Assembly: GCA_027364735.1 (NCBI GenBank)
Contig: DAHXOT010000024.1
Span: forward strand, 1 to 34,727
Origin: Hydrotalea sp.
Lineage (GTDB): Bacteria > Bacteroidota > Bacteroidia > Chitinophagales > Chitinophagaceae
Reading direction: 5' to 3'
DNA length: 34,727 nt
Positions 24,990 through 33,059 of the stretch are shown here, one piece after another. A program made the position numbers and the translations under genes. Within the stretch, counting starts at the first letter, position 1. Each line of letters opens with the position of its first letter. The notes beneath the pieces were generated by a model. The model worked only from the letters and a program-made list of their open reading frames with translations. It was not told where the DNA came from and did no database searches.

Positions 24990-26489
24990 ATGAAACAAAT
25001 TCTTTTAATAGGAGCAGGTAAATCTGCCACTGTGTTGATTAATTATTTAAAGCAAGTAATTACAGAAAAACAATGGCAACTTACTGTTGCCGATAACGAT
25101 ATTAATGTAGCATCTGCCAAAGTGGGTAATCATCCTTTTGCAAAAGCCATTCAGCTTACTATTCAAAATGAATCGGAAAGGAATGAGTTAATACAACAAG
25201 CCGATATTGTTATATCTATGATGCCTCCGGCATTACATTATTTGGTTGCAATAGATTGCATTAAATTTAATAAGCATTTATTAACTGCCTCGTACATAGA
25301 TGAAAATCTTAAAAAAGAAGAACATCAACTGAAAGAAAAAGGATTATTATTCTTATGCGAAATGGGATTAGATCCGGGCATAGATCACATGAGTGCCATG
25401 CAAATAATTAATGCTATTAAAGTAAAAGGCGGAAAAATAACTTCTTTTAAATCGCATTGTGGCGGATTAATTGCTCCGGAAAGTGATAATAATCCATGGC
25501 ATTATAAAATAAGTTGGAATCCCAGAAATGTTATTATGGCTGGCAAAGCCGGCGCCACTTTTAAAGAAAATAATATTATAAAAACAGTTCCCTACACACA
25601 ACTTTTTAATTCAAAAAATAACATTAACCTTTCTGCTTCCGAATCTTATGCATTTTATCCGAATAGAGATTCGTTACAATATATGCAGTTATATGGATTA
25701 GAAAATATTGAAACCTTTATCCGAACTACATTGAGGCATCCCGAATTTAGCTTTGGCTGGAAAAATATTGTTGATCTTCAATTAACCGATGAAGAAAAAA
25801 TATATGAAACAAACGGAATGAGTATAGCTCATTTCTTTCAGCAACATTTTCAAAAGCATGGATTTAGTGATTGGTTAAACGAGATGCTTATGAATCGTTT
25901 AAGTATAGCCAAAAATATGGCTGAAAAATTAATTGAATTAATGAATTTATCAGAAAAATCGAATACAGAATCTGAATCGGTTGATAAAGAAATACTGTTA
26001 GTTGATGAAAAAGGTAACTTAAATAATGTAAATATTGAAGAAGCTAAAGATAAAGCTGCCGAAACAATGGCTTCGGAAATGAACGAAGCAAATATAATTA
26101 TGAGCCAATTAATGTTTTTAGGAATAGATGACGATACAACTTTAATTAACCAAGGCCTTTGTAGCGCAGCAGATATTTTACAATTTATTGTTGAAAAAAA
26201 ATGGGCATTACAACCAACAGATAAAGATATGATTGTAATGCTTCATGAAATCGAGTATGAATTAAACAATGAAAAGAAAAAAATAAATAGCTTACTGAAA
26301 GTAAAAGGCGAAGATGCTTTACAAACGGCAATGGCTAAAACGGTAGGTTTACCTTTAGGCATTGCTGCTAAATTAATTTTAGAAGGACAAATTACTGAAA
26401 CCGGATTGCATATTCCAATTATTGCCGGTATTTACCAACCGGTATTACTTGAATTAAAAAAACTGGGAATTGAATTTGTTGAATATTAA
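24990..26489 (+). CDS. Saccharopine dehydrogenase-like (saccharopine reductase-type) oxidoreductase
   Basis: An NAD(P)-dependent enzyme of 499 residues. A Rossmann fold opens with ILLIGAGKSATVLINYL (4-20). The conserved family segments are VISMMPPALHYLVAIDCI, CEMGLDPGIDHMSAM, FKSHCGGLIAPESDNNPWHYKISWNPRNVI and, at the end, DKDMIVMLHEIEYE and VGLPLGIAAKLILEG. This matches the saccharopine-reductase domain of lysine degradation (LKR/SDH) and fungal Lys9-type enzymes, so the likely reaction interconverts saccharopine with glutamate and aminoadipate semialdehyde. Residues ~325-375 form an acidic, Ala/Glu/Asn-rich stretch not expected in the domain; the rest is colinear. No other lysine-pathway gene is adjacent. 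Confidence 0.85.
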   Translation: MKQILLIGAGKSATVLINYLKQVITEKQWQLTVADNDINVASAKVGNHPFAKAIQLTIQNESERNELIQQADIVISMMPPALHYLVAIDCIKFNKHLLTASYIDENLKKEEHQLKEKGLLFLCEMGLDPGIDHMSAMQIINAIKVKGGKITSFKSHCGGLIAPESDNNPWHYKISWNPRNVIMAGKAGATFKENNIIKTVPYTQLFNSKNNINLSASESYAFYPNRDSLQYMQLYGLENIETFIRTTLRHPEFSFGWKNIVDLQLTDEEKIYETNGMSIAHFFQQHFQKHGFSDWLNEMLMNRLSIAKNMAEKLIELMNLSEKSNTESESVDKEILLVDEKGNLNNVNIEEAKDKAAETMASEMNEANIIMSQLMFLGIDDDTTLINQGLCSAADILQFIVEKKWALQPTDKDMIVMLHEIEYELNNEKKKINSLLKVKGEDALQTAMAKTVGLPLGIAAKLILEGQITETGLHIPIIAGIYQPVLLELKKLGIEFVEY

Positions 26490-26552
26490 TTTTCTCTCAT
26501 AATTACACAATTAGGTACTATTTTTTAGTTCAAAAAATTATCAATTATTTTA

Positions 26553-26594
26553 TTTATCAGAGAAATGCTTGTATTCATCTCTCTGATAAATTTT
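26553..26594. terminator. Bidirectional terminator between convergent genes
   Basis: TTTATCAGAGA (26553-26563) and TCTCTGATAAA (26580-26590) form a perfect 11-bp stem with a 16-nt loop between the saccharopine-dehydrogenase-like gene and the convergent DUF1080 gene. Flanking T and A runs are short but present on both sides. The large loop lowers confidence slightly. Confidence 0.65.
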
Positions 26595-26601
26595 AAATAC
26601 C

Positions 26602-27378
26602 TCATAATTCTCTTACCCAAATATTTCTAAAACTCAATGGCTCACTCTTATCTCCATGTGCTTGTAATTTAATAGGAGCAGCCCCATGTTTATGATACGA
26701 TGGCAAGCCAATCCACTTGGTTTCTCCTTTTAACGCTACATTATTTTGCACTAAAACTCCGTTATGAAAGGCGGTAACTTTTGCTGCAGATTTTAAAGAA
26801 CCATCTTCATTAAATTGTGGTGCAGTCCATATTACATCAAAACTTTGCCATTCACCGGGTTTTCTACAGGCATTTGCCAAAGGGATAAATTGTTTATACA
26901 CACTTCCAACCTGACCATTTACATACGTTGCATTATGGTAGTTATCTAATATCTGCAATTCATATCCTGCATCGCCACCTCCGGTTGATGCCAAAAACAA
27001 TCCGCTATTCCCTCTTGCTTGACCTTCACCAGTAATATTTTCCGGTATGCGATATTCTAAGTGTAATTGATAATTGGTGAATAGTTTTTTTGTTTGAATA
27101 TTGCCCGATTTCTTATTAACTGTAACAATTCCGTCTGCAACAAACCAATTGGCAGGTTTTCTAATATCATTTGTTAAAACCCATTCATTTAAGTTTTTGC
27201 CATCAAACAAAATAATTGCATCGGATGGTGGAGTTGAAAAACTTTCTCCGGGAGTTACAACTTTTGGAACAGGTGAATATACTTCTGTTTTAGCAGCAGA
27301 ATCTACAGCACTCATTTTTTGAGCAGAAGATACCATTGCAAAAGAAAAACAAAAACAGACTAAGATATTTTTTTTCAT
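26602..27378 (-). CDS. DUF1080 protein (3-keto-disaccharide hydrolase family)
   Basis: An exported protein of 258 residues: signal peptide (~1-19), a short linker, then one DUF1080 concanavalin-like beta-sandwich from ~50. Family landmarks are ILFDGKNLNEWV, GNIQTKKLFTNYQLHLEYRIPE, GNSGLFL, YELQILDNYHN and the closing PLSFRNIWVREL. Members of DUF1080 have been shown to hydrolyse 3-keto-glycosides after an oxidoreductase oxidises the sugar at C3; others may only bind glycans. The gene follows the Gfo/Idh/MocA gene by 9 nt on the same strand, so the two are surely co-transcribed. That context favours the 3-keto role. Confidence 0.88.
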   Translation of the reverse strand: MKKNILVCFCFSFAMVSSAQKMSAVDSAAKTEVYSPVPKVVTPGESFSTPPSDAIILFDGKNLNEWVLTNDIRKPANWFVADGIVTVNKKSGNIQTKKLFTNYQLHLEYRIPENITGEGQARGNSGLFLASTGGGDAGYELQILDNYHNATYVNGQVGSVYKQFIPLANACRKPGEWQSFDVIWTAPQFNEDGSLKSAAKVTAFHNGVLVQNNVALKGETKWIGLPSYHKHGAAPIKLQAHGDKSEPLSFRNIWVREL

Positions 27379-27387
27379 ATATAAAAT

Positions 27388-28719
27388 TTAAAATTTAGGT
27401 AATTGATAACCATTGTAATATTTTTTTGTGAAGTATTGTTGATTAATAGTTATATCAGTGAACTGATTTATTGCTTTATCCCAAGTAATTCGTTGACTAC
27501 TTCTATAACTAATATTTCCCATTTGTGCAACTGTTGCTACTAACGAAGCATCTTTTATAGAGCAATGTAGTTTATCTTTTTTATTAGAACGAATTACATC
27601 TACAAAGTTTTTCATGTGCATATAAACTCCATCATCCATTACTTTTTCGAAAGGTTTGGCAACTTTTTGAACACTCTGTTTCTCTTCAATTACTTCCCAA
27701 CCTGCACGATTTAAAATTAAAGTAGCATTATTACCAATAAAAGCTATGCCATGGTCTCTTCCATAAAAACCATTATCAATACCCATTGCATGATCCCACA
27801 TCAAATTAAAATGATCAAACTCGTACAATGCTGTTAATGTATCGGGTGTTTCTTCTGCAAAATTAGGATACGCAAATTTTCCTCCTAATGCTGCAATGGT
27901 TGTAGGATAGTTTGCTTTCATGCCCAATAAAGCATAATCTAATAAATGAACTCCCCAATCAGTCATTAAACCACCTGCATAATCCCAAAACCAGCGAAAA
28001 TCGAAATGAAATCGGCTTGAATTAAAATTTCGTTTAGGTGCAGGGCCTAACCATTTTTCATAATCTACTCCTTTTGGTACAGGCGAATCTGGAACAATTG
28101 GTTTTGGTTTCATCCAACCCTGATAGCACCATACTTTCACAGTTCGTATATTTCCAAGCATACCTGTATCAATAAAATTAATCGCATTTCTAAAATGTTG
28201 CTGACTTCTTTGCCATTGCCCAACTTGTACAATTGACTCATATTTCTCTTGTGCTGCAATCATAGCATTACATTCTCCAATACTATTGCCACAAGGTTTT
28301 TCAACATAAACATGTTTACCGGCACTACAAGCATCAATCATTTGTAACGCATGCCAATGATCGGGAGTGCCTATAATAACAATATCAATATCATGGTTGG
28401 CCAATAATTGCCTATAATCTTTATATATTTTTATTTTGGAAGTATTAAAATTTTTATCCGAAAGTTCTTTTAATCTTCTTGTAATTACATTTTCATCTAT
28501 ATCGCAAATGGCAGCAAGGTTTATACCTTGTTGTTGTAATATGGCATTGGTATCAGTCCACCCCATTCCATTTACACCAATTACACCAACATTTAATTGA
28601 TCTGAAGGAGCTACTTTTTTAAGCAAAGAAGCAAATGAAGTATAAGGCAATGAAGATGCTAATAAAGTTCCGGCTAATGAAAGCGAGGATTGTTGTATAA
28701 ATTTTCTACGAGAACTCAT
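27388..28719 (-). CDS. Tat-exported Gfo/Idh/MocA family oxidoreductase
   Basis: From the ATG at 28719 the product has 443 residues. A Tat signal (SSRRKFIQQSSLSLAGTLLA) spans ~2-30 and implies folding with its nicotinamide cofactor before export. The Rossmann motif GVIGVNGMG is at 45-53 and the family EKP motif at 140-142 (Lys141 usually catalytic). The rest is the C-terminal beta-sheet domain, with the WFWDYAGGLMTDWGVHLLD segment typical of the Bacteroidota secreted group. It probably oxidises or reduces a sugar hydroxyl (often C3) in the periplasm. An in-frame TTG nine bases upstream (28728) is a poorer start. It leads a two-gene unit with the DUF1080 hydrolase. Confidence 0.9.
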   Translation of the reverse strand: MSSRRKFIQQSSLSLAGTLLASSLPYTSFASLLKKVAPSDQLNVGVIGVNGMGWTDTNAILQQQGINLAAICDIDENVITRRLKELSDKNFNTSKIKIYKDYRQLLANHDIDIVIIGTPDHWHALQMIDACSAGKHVYVEKPCGNSIGECNAMIAAQEKYESIVQVGQWQRSQQHFRNAINFIDTGMLGNIRTVKVWCYQGWMKPKPIVPDSPVPKGVDYEKWLGPAPKRNFNSSRFHFDFRWFWDYAGGLMTDWGVHLLDYALLGMKANYPTTIAALGGKFAYPNFAEETPDTLTALYEFDHFNLMWDHAMGIDNGFYGRDHGIAFIGNNATLILNRAGWEVIEEKQSVQKVAKPFEKVMDDGVYMHMKNFVDVIRSNKKDKLHCSIKDASLVATVAQMGNISYRSSQRITWDKAINQFTDITINQQYFTKKYYNGYQLPKF

Positions 28720-28799
28720 AAATTGCAAGCTTTGCTATAAAAGTAATCAATACTTTTTCAGTATAAAATTGACAAATGGTAAAAAAAGAAAATAGCAAT

Positions 28800-29366
28800 T
28801 TACTTTTTGGGCATCTCGCTTTTAAATAAATTATTAACTCCCTTTTTAATTATCTTTTTCAGCTCACCATTTTTTTCATGAGCAATTAATAGTTGTAAAA
28901 GCGATACGGTAGTCATTGCATCACCCATGGCTCTATGCCTGCTTTTATTTTCAATTTGAAAGTGTTGTGCCAACGATTCTAACCCATATTTTGCTAATCC
29001 AGGAAAAGTTTTTCGAGAATGCTTAAGCGTACAGAATTTAGGCGTATTAAGTATAAAGCCGGATTGTTCTAATTGAAATTTCACAAAAGAATAATCGAAG
29101 CTTACATTATGAGCAACAAAAACTTTATTGTGCAATAAATTATAAATAATGCCGGCAACACTCGAAAATAAAGGAGCATCTGCCACCATTTCGTCTGTAA
29201 TGCCGGTTAATGTTTGAACATATTTTTGAATAGGCTTTTGAGGATTAATTAAAGTAGCATATTTACCTTCTATGTTTATACCATTGTGTAATATGATAGC
29301 AATTTCGGTAATGCCATTAGAAGTTGCTGCCCCTCCGGTTGTTTCTATATCTACTACTGCAAACAT
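28800..29366 (-). CDS. DEDDh 3'-5' exonuclease (DnaQ/epsilon-like)
   Basis: A compact exonuclease of 188 residues with all DEDDh positions: Asp6 and Glu8 in VVDIETTGG (ExoI), Asp91 in HNVSFDYSF (ExoII), and His144 with Asp149 in HRAMGDA (ExoIII). These bind two Mg2+ ions and remove 3'-terminal nucleotides. In Bacteroidota this domain often precedes a GIY-YIG nuclease in a longer protein; here only the exonuclease plus a ~30-residue basic tail is present. It may be the proofreading epsilon subunit of Pol III or a repair exonuclease; sequence alone does not separate them. It stands alone, 71-80 bp from its upstream and downstream minus-strand neighbours. Confidence 0.92.
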   Translation of the reverse strand: MFAVVDIETTGGAATSNGITEIAIILHNGINIEGKYATLINPQKPIQKYVQTLTGITDEMVADAPLFSSVAGIIYNLLHNKVFVAHNVSFDYSFVKFQLEQSGFILNTPKFCTLKHSRKTFPGLAKYGLESLAQHFQIENKSRHRAMGDAMTTVSLLQLLIAHEKNGELKKIIKKGVNNLFKSEMPKK

Positions 29367-29427
29367 GGGTGTAATTTAAGGCTTAAATAATTTTATAAAA
29401 AAATGCTAAATTGTTAAAATTGTATTA

Positions 29428-29435
29428 TAATTTTG
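29428..29435 (+). promoter_or_regulatory. -7 promoter box TAATTTTG for the 6S-like RNA
   Basis: An exact TAnnTTTG ends five nucleotides before the first base of the RNA's closing stem (29441), the distance expected to the transcription start. No -33 TTG sits at the usual distance. Confidence 0.5.
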
Positions 29436-29440
29436 TACTA

Positions 29441-29551
29441 AGAAATTAACAGCCGGAGAACACCCACAAAATTTCGATACTGGATGTACACCCCGACTTG
29501 CTTCCAACATCCTTAGAAACTCCCGTATTGTTAACTGTTAAATTTCTTTTT
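29441..29551 (+). ncRNA. Candidate structured RNA, possibly 6S (6S-Flavo-like)
   Basis: About 110 nt fold into one long hairpin. The closing stem pairs AGAAATTAACAG (29441-29452) with CTGTTAAATTTCT (29535-29547), with one bulged base. Inside, CGGAG (29454-29458) pairs with CTCCCG (29520-29525, one bulge). Then comes an asymmetric internal bubble, and an apical helix GGATGT (29482-29487) / ACATCC (29507-29512). A T run follows the closing stem. Closing stem, large central bubble and apical hairpin are the layout of 6S RNA, which mimics an open promoter and sequesters RNA polymerase; the length fits the ~110-nt 6S-Flavo family. The identity is from architecture, not a covariance search. Alternatively it is a leader acting on the microprotein ORF that starts immediately after it. 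Confidence 0.5.
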
Positions 29552-29665
29552 ATGCAAAAAACTCAACCACATTTTAATGAAGGATTAAGAGACACGCTTA
29601 TTGTATTGGCTCTATTAAGCATTATAGTAGTTGTGTCTTATTTATCTTGGACAGGCAAGATTTAA
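29552..29665 (+). CDS. Candidate 37-residue single-TM microprotein
   Basis: An ATG at 29552 opens 37 codons: a polar N-terminus (QKTQPHFNEGLRD), one hydrophobic helix of about 18 residues (LIVLALLSIIVVVSYLSW) and a short basic tail (TGKI). There is no ribosome binding site, and the ATG abuts the T run of the candidate 6S-like RNA, so it could be translated only by readthrough. I recognise no family. The clear TM pattern with a charged start supports it; the very short length argues for caution. Confidence 0.35.
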   Translation: MQKTQPHFNEGLRDTLIVLALLSIIVVVSYLSWTGKI

Positions 29666-29759
29666 GAGCTATAGCCAATAGCATCCTTCGTTACACGCTT
29701 ATACAATTGTAATTGTGTAGGTGCTAAATTTTACTGTAAAGTAACCATTACTATTTCCT

Positions 29760-29767
29760 TACTTTTG
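29760..29767 (+). promoter_or_regulatory. -7 promoter box TACTTTTG for valS
   Basis: An exact TAnnTTTG lies 22 nt before the valS ATG, giving a leader of about 15 nt. It is the same octamer as in the rpmI and ahcY promoters. The rest of 29666-29759 holds nothing recognisable. Confidence 0.5.
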
Positions 29768-29789
29768 TAACCATAATTGGCCGAAAAGT

Positions 29790-32459
29790 ATGGAACTAAG
29801 TAAGAATTATTTACCATTGGAAATTGAGCATAAGTGGTACGAGTATTGGCTTCAAAAAAAGTATTTTAACAGTACTCCTGATAATAGAGAAGCATATACT
29901 ATTGTTATTCCTCCGCCCAATGTAACTGGCGTGTTACACATGGGGCATTGTTTAAATAATACCATTCAAGATATTTTAATTCGCCGTGCCAGGATGCAAG
30001 GCAAAAATGCTTGTTGGGTTCCCGGAACAGACCATGCCTCTATTGCTACAGAAGCCAAGGTGGTTGCAATGTTGCGTGAAAGAGGTATTTCAAAATCTTC
30101 CTTAACCAGAGAAGAGTTTTTAAAATATGCATGGGAATGGAAAGAAAAATATGGCGGTATTATTTTACAACAACTAAAAAAATTAGGCTGTAGCTTAGAT
30201 TGGAGCAGAACATCATTCACTATGGATGATGAGTATTACCAAAGTGTTATAAAAATATTTATTGACCTATATAATAAAGGCATTATTTATCGTGGACTTA
30301 GAATGGTAAATTGGGATCCGGTTGGTAAAACTGCTTTAAGTGATGAAGAAGTTATTTTTAAAGAGATTGATTCGAAATTATACTATATAAAATATGCTTT
30401 GGTTGAAGATGGCACCAAACATATTACAGTTGCCACAACAAGACCGGAAACAATTTTGGGTGATGTTGCTATTTGCGTAAATCCTACCGATACACGTTAT
30501 GCGTCATGGATTGGTGAAGAAGTAATTGTTCCAATCATCAATAGAAAAATACCCATCATTGCAGATGAGTATGTTGATGCAACATTTGGAACCGGTGCTT
30601 TAAAAATTACACCGGCACACGACAAGAACGATAATGAACTCGGCAAAAAACATAATCTGAAAGCATTGAATACATTAGATGCTGAGGGAAGATTTACTGC
30701 TATTGATCTGATGGAAGAAAACCCATCTGAATTAGTTCTTTCTTATAATGGTGTTGATAGATTTGAATTGAGAAAAATAATTGTTGATGATATTGCCAAA
30801 TTAAATCTGGTTGAAAAGATTGAAGATTATAAAGGCACAATCGGTACAAGTGAAAGAACAGGTGCTGTAATTGAAAGCAGATTGAGTTTACAGTGGTTTA
30901 TGAACATGAAAGAATTTCTTAATAGAAATCCTGAAACGCTTTCTGCTGTAATGAATGATGAAATTAGATTTCATCCCGAAAAAACAAAAAATACTTATAG
31001 CCATTGGTTGAATAATATTAAGGATTGGTGCATTTCTCGACAATTGTGGTGGGGACAAAGAATTCCGGCTTGGCATGATGAAGCTGGAAATTATGTGGTA
31101 GCTGCAACTAAGGAAGATGCCATTAAAACTTTTGCAACTAAATACGGTAGACAATTAACGGTTGACAGTTCACTGAAACAAGATGAAGATGTGCTAGACA
31201 CTTGGTTCTCTTCATGGCTATGGCCTATTGAAGTTTTCAAAGGCATTAGTAATCCGGATAATAAAGAAATTGAATACTACTATCCTACTACAACATTAGT
31301 AACCGCACAAGATATTATTTTCTTTTGGGTTGCCAGAATGATTATGGCAGGTTATGAATTTAAAAATCAGCTACCTTTTAAAGACGTTTATTTCACAGGA
31401 ATGGTAAGAGATAAACAAGGTAGAAAAATGAGTAAACAATTAGGCAACTCACCTGATTTATTAGCGTTGATTGACAAGTACGGAGCAGATGCTGTTCGTT
31501 TTGGTATCATGTTCTCTTCTCCTGCAGGAAATGATTTAATGTTTGATGAATCTTCCTTAGAACAGGGAAGAAATTTCAACAATAAATTATGGAATGCTTT
31601 GAAGTTGATTAAGATGTGGGAAGGAAGACAACAGAATTTAGTTGCTGGAAAACAAGCAACAGAAAACTTTGCAACTGATTGGTTCGAAAACAGATTGAAC
31701 GAAGTTAAAAATGAAGTAGAAGGATTATTGCAACAATTCCGTTTGAGTGAAGCATTAAAAGTAATTTATTCTTTGATTTGGGATGATTTCTGTAGTTGGT
31801 ACTTGGAATGGATTAAACCCGGATTTGAGCAACCAATTAATATGGTTGTTTATGATAAAACCATTGGATATTTTGAAGAATTGATGCAATTGTTACATCC
31901 TTTCATGCCTTTTATTACAGAAGAGATCTATCATCACTTAAGAAAACAAGATGTTGATTTATGTGTAACCGTGAAATCAAAAATTAGAAATCACAATTCA
32001 GCTATTCTTACTCAAGGCAAGTTATTGCAACAAGTTATTTCTGCCATTCGTGATGCAAGAGTTAAAAATCAAATCAAACCAAAGGATTCAATTAAACTGC
32101 ATATTCAAACAGAAGAAAAAGAAGCATATCAAGGAATTGAAAATATCTTACATAAACAAATCAATGCAGCTTCTATTCTTTTTACAACTGATATTGTTGC
32201 CAATTCAATTGTTGTTGCTGTTGAAAAGGATAAATTCTTTATTGAATCTGAAAAGGAAATTGATACTGCTTCATTGAAAGAAGAATTATTAAAAGATTTA
32301 GCTTATCAAAAAGGATTCTTAGAATCAGTAATGAAAAAATTAAGCAACGAACGATTTATTCAAAATGCAAAACTCGAAATTATTGCTATCGAACAAAAAA
32401 AGAAATCGGATGCGGAAGCCAGAATAAAAGCCATTGAAGAAAGTTTATCTGCATTATAA
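29790..32459 (+). CDS. valS: Valyl-tRNA synthetase
   Basis: A class Ia synthetase of 889 residues that charges tRNA-Val. The HIGH-type motif is HMGH (50-53) after PPPNVTG, and the KMSKS-type loop is KMSKQ (546-550). The CP1 editing domain, which hydrolyses Thr-tRNA-Val, lies between (~190-340, with TTRPETILGD and the GTGALKITPAHDKND segment). The anticodon-binding helical domain follows (~600-740). A C-terminal coiled coil (~820-889), typical of ValRS, clamps the tRNA. The Gln replacing Ser in KMSKS is, as I recall, common in Bacteroidota ValRS. It heads a tight plus-strand run with the PAP2 and GNAT genes. Confidence 0.98.
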   Translation: MELSKNYLPLEIEHKWYEYWLQKKYFNSTPDNREAYTIVIPPPNVTGVLHMGHCLNNTIQDILIRRARMQGKNACWVPGTDHASIATEAKVVAMLRERGISKSSLTREEFLKYAWEWKEKYGGIILQQLKKLGCSLDWSRTSFTMDDEYYQSVIKIFIDLYNKGIIYRGLRMVNWDPVGKTALSDEEVIFKEIDSKLYYIKYALVEDGTKHITVATTRPETILGDVAICVNPTDTRYASWIGEEVIVPIINRKIPIIADEYVDATFGTGALKITPAHDKNDNELGKKHNLKALNTLDAEGRFTAIDLMEENPSELVLSYNGVDRFELRKIIVDDIAKLNLVEKIEDYKGTIGTSERTGAVIESRLSLQWFMNMKEFLNRNPETLSAVMNDEIRFHPEKTKNTYSHWLNNIKDWCISRQLWWGQRIPAWHDEAGNYVVAATKEDAIKTFATKYGRQLTVDSSLKQDEDVLDTWFSSWLWPIEVFKGISNPDNKEIEYYYPTTTLVTAQDIIFFWVARMIMAGYEFKNQLPFKDVYFTGMVRDKQGRKMSKQLGNSPDLLALIDKYGADAVRFGIMFSSPAGNDLMFDESSLEQGRNFNNKLWNALKLIKMWEGRQQNLVAGKQATENFATDWFENRLNEVKNEVEGLLQQFRLSEALKVIYSLIWDDFCSWYLEWIKPGFEQPINMVVYDKTIGYFEELMQLLHPFMPFITEEIYHHLRKQDVDLCVTVKSKIRNHNSAILTQGKLLQQVISAIRDARVKNQIKPKDSIKLHIQTEEKEAYQGIENILHKQINAASILFTTDIVANSIVVAVEKDKFFIESEKEIDTASLKEELLKDLAYQKGFLESVMKKLSNERFIQNAKLEIIAIEQKKKSDAEARIKAIEESLSAL

Positions 32460-32468
32460 ATACTATAC

Positions 32469-33059
32469 ATGAAAAAAATATTATTTTCCTTCTTTAGTCT
32501 ACTTTTTACAATCAATCTATTTAGCCAAAATTGGGATATTAATATATTACATCAAATAAATACAAAATATCCTACTAATTCTTCTTTAAAAACTATATCA
32601 GCAACCGCCGAGCCATTAACAGTAGCAATTCCCTTTGGAATGGTTTCAGTTGCACTAATAACTAATAACAAAAAATTAGAATTAAAGGCATATAAATTAA
32701 TGGGTAGCATTTTTGTTACAGCTGCTATTACAGAAGGATTAAAGATTGCAATTAACAGAGCAAGGCCTTATGAAACTTATCCCAATCTTATTTATCCTAA
32801 TTCTTATGAAGCCGGAAAATCTTTTCCATCTGCACATACTTCCTTAGCATTTGCAACAGCTACTTCATTATTTATTAATAATAAAAAATGGTATATAGCT
32901 TTGCCTGCTTACGGTTGGGCAACCAGTGTTGCATATTCTCGATTATATCTTGGTGAACATTATCCTACCGATGTAATTGCTGGTGCAATTGTAGGGGCAG
33001 GTAGTGCATGGCTAAGCGATTGGTTAACTAAAAAATATTTTACAAAACACAAAAAATAA
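32469..33059 (+). CDS. PAP2 family membrane-associated phosphatase
   Basis: A small PAP2-superfamily phosphatase of 196 residues with a hydrophobic, probably cleaved N-terminus (~1-19). The three active-site motifs are intact: KIAINRARP (K-x6-RP, ~97-105), PSAHT (normally PSGH; the catalytic-site His is kept and Gly is Ala) and SRLYLGEHYPTD (SR-x5-H-x3-D). These phosphatases act on lipid phosphates such as undecaprenyl-PP, phosphatidate or PGP on the periplasmic face. It follows valS by 9 nt and shares its stop region with the next gene's start. Confidence 0.9.
   Translation: MKKILFSFFSLLFTINLFSQNWDINILHQINTKYPTNSSLKTISATAEPLTVAIPFGMVSVALITNNKKLELKAYKLMGSIFVTAAITEGLKIAINRARPYETYPNLIYPNSYEAGKSFPSAHTSLAFATATSLFINNKKWYIALPAYGWATSVAYSRLYLGEHYPTDVIAGAIVGAGSAWLSDWLTKKYFTKHKK

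Noticed and set aside
24796-24993. 65-codon frame running into the saccharopine-dehydrogenase-like start
   Set aside because: TTG start, AT-driven hydrophobic composition, no family, and it overlaps the promoter box and start codon of a real gene.
29441-29551. T-box or amino-acid riboswitch for valS
   Set aside because: No T-box sequence or specifier loop; valS has its own promoter box about 200 nt downstream of this element.
29690-29735. Partial dyad ACAATTGTAATTGTGT near 29704-29719
   Set aside because: Short, AT-only and imperfect; not distinguishable from background.
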